NCBI RefSeq assembly: GCF_020520425.1
Contig: NC_079491.1
Coordinates: forward strand, 1,240,001-1,304,000
Direction: 5' to 3'
DNA: 64,000 nucleotides
From: Spinacia oleracea
Lineage: Eukaryota > Streptophyta > Magnoliopsida > Caryophyllales > Amaranthaceae
In this document: positions 57,820 through 64,000 of the stretch, piece by piece
Layout: every line of letters starts with the position of its first letter
Position numbering within the stretch: position 1 is the first letter of the stretch
Program-made: the position numbers and the translations under genes
Notes under the pieces: generated by a model
Told to the model about the DNA's origin: nothing
Databases searched by the model: none
Seen by the model: only the letters and a program-made list of their open reading frames with translations

Positions 57820-57899
57820 GTTTACCACTATCATGTTTTCAAACCGTAATAGATATCAACTAGGTTAGTTGGTTGTCTTAAAAGATACGAAGTGATCGA

Positions 57900-58282
57900 G
57901 ATACATACTAATAAATATGGCACTAGATCGAGTTGACACAAAGCACGACACAATCCGACACAGGGCACGAAAAATTCCGGCACAAAGTTGCGGGTTGTGC
58001 TCGAGCCGGATTTTTTGGGAAAACCATGACAAAAATATTGCACGACACGACCCAACTCGATATGACAAAATACGTTAAATTGAGTGAAATTAGGTATAGA
58101 CACAAAGGTCCGACCCGACCCAAAGCGAAGGCACGTGGCTTGGGCCGTGCCCGCTTTTTTAAAATTTATGGCCCAACACAAACAAGTGGATTTGACGTGG
58201 GCATAACCTATTCTGGCCAAAAACACGTGGGCTCAACATAGAACACCGCACAACTCAACACGACCCACAACCATCTTTATGT
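57900..58282. repeat. hAT-like remnant sharing the right end of 49504
   Basis: It ends ACGACCCACAACCATCTTTA, the terminal repeat of the 49504 element, and is rich in GACACAA and CCCGACCC words. The left end lacks the matching repeat, and no target duplication is seen. Open frames on both strands here are artefacts. Confidence 0.5.
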
Positions 58283-58513
58283 ACCACGTAAAATACATTT
58301 AAGATCGAATATTATCTAAATTATTTCCCCTACAATTTCCTGTACACCGAATGTTTAAACTCATTTATCGAAACAGCTAAAGAACAGTTACATTCATACG
58401 AAAATCCAAATCCAAATTCAATCACCCATATAATTCCTCTCACAATCACACAAACACTCCAAAATTCCAGCCATCATTTTCATTTTATATTTCTATTATT
58501 ATAAAAATAAATA

Positions 58514-58795
58514 CTCCCTCCGTCTCAGATTAGTTGTTACACTTTTTTTTGCACAAAGTTTTAGGTGATAAGTGGTTGTTTGGTTATCAATTGTTATTTT
58601 ATTGAAAAAGTAGATGTGATAGGATTTAGTGGAGTATTTTTTTAATTGAATGAGAGAGGGTGTGGGGACAAAAAAAAATTAGTGGGAAGATAGACAATAT
58701 AATAATTGTGGGGTCATTCCTAATTTAGAAGTGTAACAACTAATTTGAGACGGACAAAAAAGGAAAGTGTAACAACTATCCTGGAACGGAGGGAG
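58514..58795. mobile_element. Stowaway-type MITE in the BXL promoter
   Basis: The ends CTCCCTCCGTCTCAGATTAG and GGAACGGAGGGAG are inverted repeats; inner arms TAGTTGTTACAC and GTGTAACAACTA also pair. It is flanked by TA and ends 36 bp before the TATA box of the xylosidase gene. Confidence 0.88.
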
Positions 58796-58831
58796 TACAT
58801 AACACAAGTAGCATCACACATATATTCACAC

Positions 58832-58839
58832 TATATATA
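58832..58839 (+). promoter_or_regulatory. TATA box of the beta-xylosidase gene
   Basis: TATATATA lies 81-88 bases before the ATG, followed by an A/C-rich leader typical of plant genes. Confidence 0.6.
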
Positions 58840-58919
58840 CTCCTCCACTCACAAACCTTAAACCCCAAACTCAAACTCAAAAAATAAAAAACACAACCTT
58901 CCATTTCACACTCCCTAAA

Positions 58920-61900
58920 ATGGAAACCACTATATTTATCTTTCTCCTTTTTCTAGGAATTGTTTTAATATCCCACGTGGAAGCCCGGGCCCCATTTGCT
59001 TGTAACCCGAAGCATTCGGGTACCCGAGGCTACCCGTTTTGCAACACCAAATTACCGGTGGCTGATCGTGTCAAAGACCTCATCGGACGGCTGACATTAC
59101 AAGAGAAGGTGGCGCTATTGGTGGATAATGCGGCCGCGATTCCGAGACTCGGGATTCAAGACTACGAGTGGTGGTCGGAGGCGTTACATGGGGTGTCTGA
59201 TGTGGGCCCAGGGACTAAATTTGGCGGGAGGTTTCGTGGGGCCACTAGTTTTCCTCAAGTTATTACGACTGCTTCTTCTTTCAATGCTTCCTTGTGGGAG
59301 GAGATTGGACGGGTGAGATTGATTTCTATCTTCCATTTCTACTTGCAACTTGTTAATACTGCTCTGTTCTGTTTGACTGATTTCAGACAAAATAAGTTAA
59401 GTTAAGTCCTGATTATATAAGTTTAGAAAAAATAAGATTTTTTAAAGATATTTTACATATAAATAAGTTTTTTTTTTTTTGACTACATATAAATAAGTTA
59501 ATTCCATACAAAATAAGTTAATTTCATACAAAATAAGTCGAATAGAATGAAACATGTCTGAAATGTTGTTGGTTTTTCCATAAAAAGAGTCTTAGACATT
59601 CTTTGAAAATTTTGTTACTACACTTCTCACAAAATATCTTATAATCTAAATATCTTTTTGAGTACGGTTTATGTAACTTTAATAATACTCCTTAGAAAGG
59701 TACTATTCCAAAAATAGTCATATAAATTAATGTATATTTTCTCCGTTTTTTTGGATTTTTCACACTATTTATTTACTAACTTGATCATATTAATTACATG
59801 TGAAGATAAATTATGTGTTTTGAATTGTTATTGAGTCAATCTCGATCTATATTTTCAACATATCTAATCAAAGTTAATACAATATATAAATAGTGTAGAA
59901 AGTCAATATGGTGCATCTATTGTGAACCGAGGAAATGTTTTATCGCGTCTATCCGAGAAGGTATCTATTTCACATATAATGATTGGAAAATGACAATATT
60001 TACTCTATACGTAGAAAGTCAAACGTGATATGATATGAAATAGTGAAACTTTAGAAGCATATGGAGTATTATTTTGAGATTATTGCGATTATACAAAAAC
60101 TTTACCTTTTAATTTCTAGTTTTGTATGCAATCCCAAAAATAAACGATAGGAGTACATTTCTTTAGATTTAGGTAATGGAGAGAAAAAAAACAGAGGAAC
60201 AACTTTTAGAATATGTCAATTTTTTGTATTAAAAAGGCATCATATTTCATATAGAGTAGCGTATAAGTGATAAAAGTAGTTTAGCAATTTGGCTTTGGCA
60301 GGCAACTCACGTAGTAGCACATAATTTAGAAGTGTAAGACCGGTGTATTTATTTGTTTTGGTAGAACAGATAAGACTAAAATAATGCAAGTTGTGGTAAG
60401 TGTTTCAATGAAGTACTACCTCCGTTTCAAAAAGATCTTTACAGTTACTATTTGCACGAACTCCAATGCAATATTTGACTACTAATATATTCATTTTCGT
60501 ATGTGAAAAAATTATAAAAAATTGATATTCTGAAAATACATCCCGAGACCAATCTAACAGGATCTTACATGTAACATTTTGATGTATATAATGGTGAGAA
60601 TTTACGGTCAAAGTTTTTATACTTTGGACACATTTTCCAAAGCGTAAAGAACTTTATGAAACGGAGGTAGTAGGTAACTACAATTAACAAACATGCATGC
60701 ACATGTTGGTTTCACGATTGTGAAATGTATAAGTTGTTCATGTAATAATTTCTTGTTTCATCTTAATTTAATACGTTATGTGTTACATTTTTCTTTCCTT
60801 AAGATAACCAACCCTATTTCAAAATCTATCACTCTAAAGTACAGAGTATTCCGTCTATTAAAAGTTAAAAGTAACGTAATATTATCCCTCCAAACTATAG
60901 CATTTCTTTTTTCTAAAGAACGTATACTCCTACAGATGTATGAAGATTAGATTTGTTCACAGTATACCAAAAACTAAAAATGATAACAAACGATCAAACA
61001 CGCCGCTTAATTGAAAAATACTTTTCTTTTCTTGGAAGACATCAGAAAAATGAAAAGCTATAAAGTATAGATGTCTCTCCATAGCTAAAGATTCATGGCT
61101 AATTAATCACCTAGTAACGCTTAATTTGTTTGTAATTAAGATAATAATACTATTGAGTTTGTTATATAAATAAAGAAAACTTATATTCAAAACTTATACT
61201 CTGTATTTACAGCTTTAAGAGTTTAAGACTTGAGAAGAACGTACCAAGTTGTTGGGACTTAGGTGAGTGGTTTTTCAGCCAATTCATTAAATAGACCTTA
61301 CTTGTATGATAAAAAGACCTTTGCAAATTCTATTAGATATCATTTTGGAGGTCCATTAGATGTATTTATAAGAGCTACAAGCCTTCGTTCTTTTCACCTG
61401 ATCTGATTTGATTTTTCTAGTTTCTGGTCTGGCATGGTTTAGTCTGATCTGGTCCCTGATTGCTTTTTGCCTTTTCTGATCTGGTCTGCTCTGATAGCTT
61501 TCTATGATTGTTTATGCTCAAATATTTATATTAGTGGGCCCAATAGTTGTGTTTATAAGAACTATTAGGCCTTTTTTTTTTCTTTTTTTTTCACCTTATC
61601 TGATACTTCCTCCGATTTTTAATACTCGCAACGTTTGTGATTTTTACACCATTCACCTATTATACTTTGACCATTGTTGGCGATTTATACGTAAGATAAA
61701 ACATAGTCACGTGTAATCTTATTAGATTCGTCTTAATGTGTATTTTTAAAATATAAAATTTTTATAATTTTTGCTTAAAGGGAATTAAAGATATTAATGA
61801 TCAAATTTGTGCGTTGGCATGCGTGAAAGTGACAAACGTTGCGAGTAAAAAAAACGGAGGAAGTATAATTTTTCTAGTTTATGGTCTGATATGGTTTGAT

Positions 61901-62561
61901 CTTGTGTGATTGTTTTCTGTGATTGTTTTTTTTGCCTTTTCTGGTATATTTAGATCTAAGCAATAAGAACAAGGTGAAGAGAACATAACTTAGTCATAAA
62001 ACAATTTTTTTTTTTTTTTTTTTGTCCAAAGTCTCAAAGCATCTTAAACTTACTCAACTGTTAGTCTATACATGATAATACGTTTGTTGAATGCTAGATG
62101 TGTGATATGACATGTGGTGTGACAGTTAATTATCTGTCAGACAATTTTTCTCAAAATTTATTCCGTCTATAATTATAAAGCCTTGTTATCTGTCGGACAA
62201 TTTAGTTCAGAACCAAATTCAGTTCAGTTCAATTAAGTTTAAATTTACGAGAAATTGAAAATTTGGTTGGTTGAAAATGAAGGTGGTATCAGACGAAGCA
62301 AGAGCAATGTACAACGGAGGGGCAGGAGGTTTGACATATTGGAGCCCTAACGTCAACATTTTAAGGGACCCACGTTGGGGCCGTGGACAGGAGACTCCCG
62401 GTGAAGATCCCATGCTAGCCGGTAAATATGCTGCCATGTATGTCAGAGGTTTACAGGGTACAGACGGTGAACGGTTGAAAGTGGCTGCTTCTTGTAAACA
62501 TTATACTGCCTATGATCTTGATAATTGGAGTGGTGTTGATCGTTTCCATTTTAATGCCCAG
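58920..62561 (+). CDS. Beta-D-xylosidase / alpha-L-arabinofuranosidase, GH3 family, N-terminal part (3' end outside window)
   Basis: Two exons are visible: 58920-59312 (131 codons) and 62283-62561 (93 codons), joined in phase at [18 protein letters not shown]. The protein starts with a signal peptide ([20 protein letters not shown]), so it is secreted to the cell wall, where family members trim xylose and arabinose from xylan and arabinan. GH3 text follows: [60 protein letters not shown], then [27 protein letters not shown] and [15 protein letters not shown]. Exon 2 closes with a good donor at 62562, and no further exon is recognisable to 64000, so about 550 residues, including the catalytic Asp (SDW motif), are missing. 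It belongs to the BXL group; the member cannot be named. Intron 1 is 2970 bp and holds MITEs. Confidence 0.93.
59360..59560. repeat. Tourist-like fragment in BXL intron 1
   Basis: This is a cluster of AAATAAGTTAATTCATACAA and CAGACAAAATAAGTTAAG words of the AACTTATC family; the ends are not definable. Confidence 0.45.
60416..60670. mobile_element. Stowaway-type MITE in BXL intron 1
   Basis: The ends CTACCTCCGTTTCAAAAAG and TTATGAAACGGAGGTAG are TA-flanked. It is the intact reference copy for the family at 14607 and 56340. Confidence 0.85.
61386..61990. repeat. CTGGTCTG-rich repeat split by a Stowaway, BXL intron 1
   Basis: The words TTCACCTGATCTGATTTG, TTTCTAGTTTCTGGTCTGG and TCTGATCTGGTC occur at 61386-61508 and again around the Stowaway at 61606. 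It ends near AACAAGGTGAAGAGAAC. A related piece lies at 8550-8690 in the RING-CH intron. Confidence 0.5.
61606..61863. mobile_element. Stowaway-type MITE nested in the CTGGTCTG repeat
   Basis: The ends CTTCCTCCGATTTTTAATAC and AAAAAACGGAGGAAG, with inner CTCGCAACGTTTGTGA, are TA-flanked. It is the same family as 35115 and 40050. Confidence 0.85.
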
Positions 62562-62945
62562 GTATTTTCTTACTTTTAATAACTTAGTAACAATGTCTTT
62601 TTGGTCAATTATAACTTGCACAACTTGTTAATCCTATAATGTCTTATATCTTAAACTAAGGTCCTATAAATTCTGATAAGTTCAGATAAGTTAAGTTCAG
62701 ATAAATTTAAATAAGTTCAAATCTTATAAGTTTAAGAGAACACACTCTATATCGCTCATATGATGTGACAACTATTAGTAAAACATAGATAAACATCGGT
62801 ACGTGACGGGCCATGGAGGAGCGCACATACTTCGTGAGGTAGTGAACCAAGGAAAATTTGTCTCGAGTTTGTGTCTCTATTCCATAAATGAGGCCCATGT
62901 ATGGCCCGATCCATGTGTCCTGTCGATTTGTATCGGGACAACGAG

Positions 62946-63497
62946 CAGTGGCGGCGCCAGTACGAGTTCAGCGGGTTCAACTGAACCCGTACTGGCAAAA
63001 ACAAAAAAGAAATTCGCAAGATTCTGAAATTACGAAATTTCAACCCTATGTACAATTAAGCGCTCAAAAATGACAATAAGGCAAAGCTGGAGCATTGGTT
63101 GGAGCGGAAATAATCTTCCCCATTCATTTTAGTGTGTGTGGTCGTGGGTTCGACTCCCAGCGACATATATTTTCAGACATGAATTTTTTTTCCTTTTCTT
63201 TCTTAGTAGCAATAGTTTAATACTCTTAATAAATAATTGTTTTTTGTACATTCCTATTACTAAATGTCTTTCTAAATTTGAAAATTAACAATGTTCTAAA
63301 AGAAACTGTATTTTGTTTTTATTCATTATCTTTAAAAAAAAAACTTTAATTATTTATCTTATGTACTACAGTATGTATAAAACGTGTTATTTGCACCTAA
63401 AAAATCAATAAAATATGCTAATGTACGCTCTGGACAAAAAAGATGACTTATGTTTTAATTTCGAACCCTTAACACAAATTTCCTGGTACCGCCACTG
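62946..63497. mobile_element. hAT-like element with CAGTGGCGG ends and tRNA-like interior
   Basis: It starts CAGTGGCGGCGCCAG and ends CCTGGTACCGCCACTG, with a perfect 8-bp duplication ACAACGAG at 62938-62945 and 63498-63505. Inside, AGCTGGAGCATTGGTTGGAG near 63088 and GGTCGTGGGTTCGACTCCCA at about 63140 resemble A and B boxes, the latter forming a T-arm-like hairpin. It lies in the intron after BXL exon 2. Confidence 0.88.
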
Positions 63498-63799
63498 ACA
63501 ACGAGCCTCCTTACTATTTTTAAGATTTTTTGGTTAATTGGTTAAAAATAAATTTGTTGGCGTCCAGACTAGCTCGTTACGCTCGTATTGGGTTGATGTC
63601 AAGTTTCAAACATGATGTTTATCCAATGTCCATGGCCCATCGACATGCCTCTCATTTCGTGTTGGACCAATTTCATGTCGGACTTAGACAGACCGACCCA
63701 TGCTCATCCATAATTGTATTACTTCCAATATATACTTGATTTATGGTGCGTTGAACAAATTAACCCTTGCCAAAAATAAAAACCAATGAGATTTTGATC

Positions 63800-63865
63800 T
63801 AGTTGTAAAGATTAGAAACATATGTACAATAGATCACAGGTTCGATTCCCCTCCGCTGTTAATGG
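63800..63865 (+). repeat. SINE-like tRNA-derived fragment
   Basis: TGATCTAGTTGTAAAGATT (A-box-like) and CACAGGTTCGATTCCCCTCC (B box) are about 40 bases apart. No tail or target duplication is visible before the window ends. Confidence 0.45.
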
Positions 63866-64000
63866 TTCATTCAGACAAAACATGAAACAACATATTTGGA
63901 AATACAAGATAGGATATTTGATCAAGAAGATAACAATATTACATTATTATGAAAATGGGTGAAATTGCGTGCAAAATGAAGACATTGGAAATAGTATAGA

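Noticed and set aside
57831-58241. Cys- and Arg-rich frames on both strands
   Set aside because: They overlap an hAT remnant with repeated GACACAA and CCCGACC words; no protein family is recognisable.
62707-63073. Overlapping frames on both strands downstream of BXL exon 2
   Set aside because: They span the flank and left end of the hAT-like element at 62946 and do not continue the GH3 protein.

Overview
The window is nuclear DNA from a eudicot plant. It is AT-rich and holds intron-split genes whose GT/AG junctions rejoin into recognisable plant proteins. The spaces between genes are filled with small transposable elements. The style of the repeats (many Stowaway, hAT and Tourist copies) would fit the Amaranthaceae/Chenopodiaceae (spinach, beet, quinoa group), but that placement is an impression and no single sequence proves it.

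Layout. (1) 95-5170, plus strand: the 3' part (11 exons, 571 residues) of the mismatch-repair gene MSH6; its 5' part lies before the window. (2) 6865-11550, minus strand: a complete seven-exon gene for a 215-residue membrane RING-CH (MARCH-type) ubiquitin ligase, which I rebuilt exon by exon. (3) 11.6-23.5 kb: a gene desert with Stowaway, hAT, SINE, Helitron and solo-LTR insertions. (4) 23617-24946, plus: a four-exon universal stress protein. (5) 27045-33018, plus: SAR1, the COPII GTPase, three exons, with a 4.8-kb second intron full of nested elements. (6) 33-41 kb: duplicated non-coding blocks, a 1.6-kb poly(A)-tailed retro-insertion and a dead F-box gene. (7) 41374-48795, plus: a cluster of three single-exon DUF4228 (PADRE) genes. 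The first two are close tandem copies that share promoter sequence; the third is more diverged. (8) 48.8-58.9 kb: no host gene, but a CACTA transposon of 3.6 kb inside an hAT element, a 5'-truncated LINE with an intact RNase H reading frame, and nested Stowaways. (9) 58920 onward, plus: the first two exons of a GH3 beta-xylosidase (BXL type); the rest lies beyond the window.

The genes are unrelated housekeeping and stress genes and do not form a pathway; only the DUF4228 trio is a true cluster. The most informative part of the window is its insertion history. More than ten elements can be bounded to the base by target-site duplications, and several are nested, so their order of arrival can be read. 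Three points stand out: an hAT MITE whose target duplication contains the stop codon of a DUF4228 gene; a family of hAT-like elements with CAGTGGCGG ends that carry tRNA-like (Pol III box) sequence; and the DUF4228-1 5' leader, built of about five tandem copies of an ~85-bp unit. I found no CRISPR, prokaryotic or clearly novel protein-coding system.
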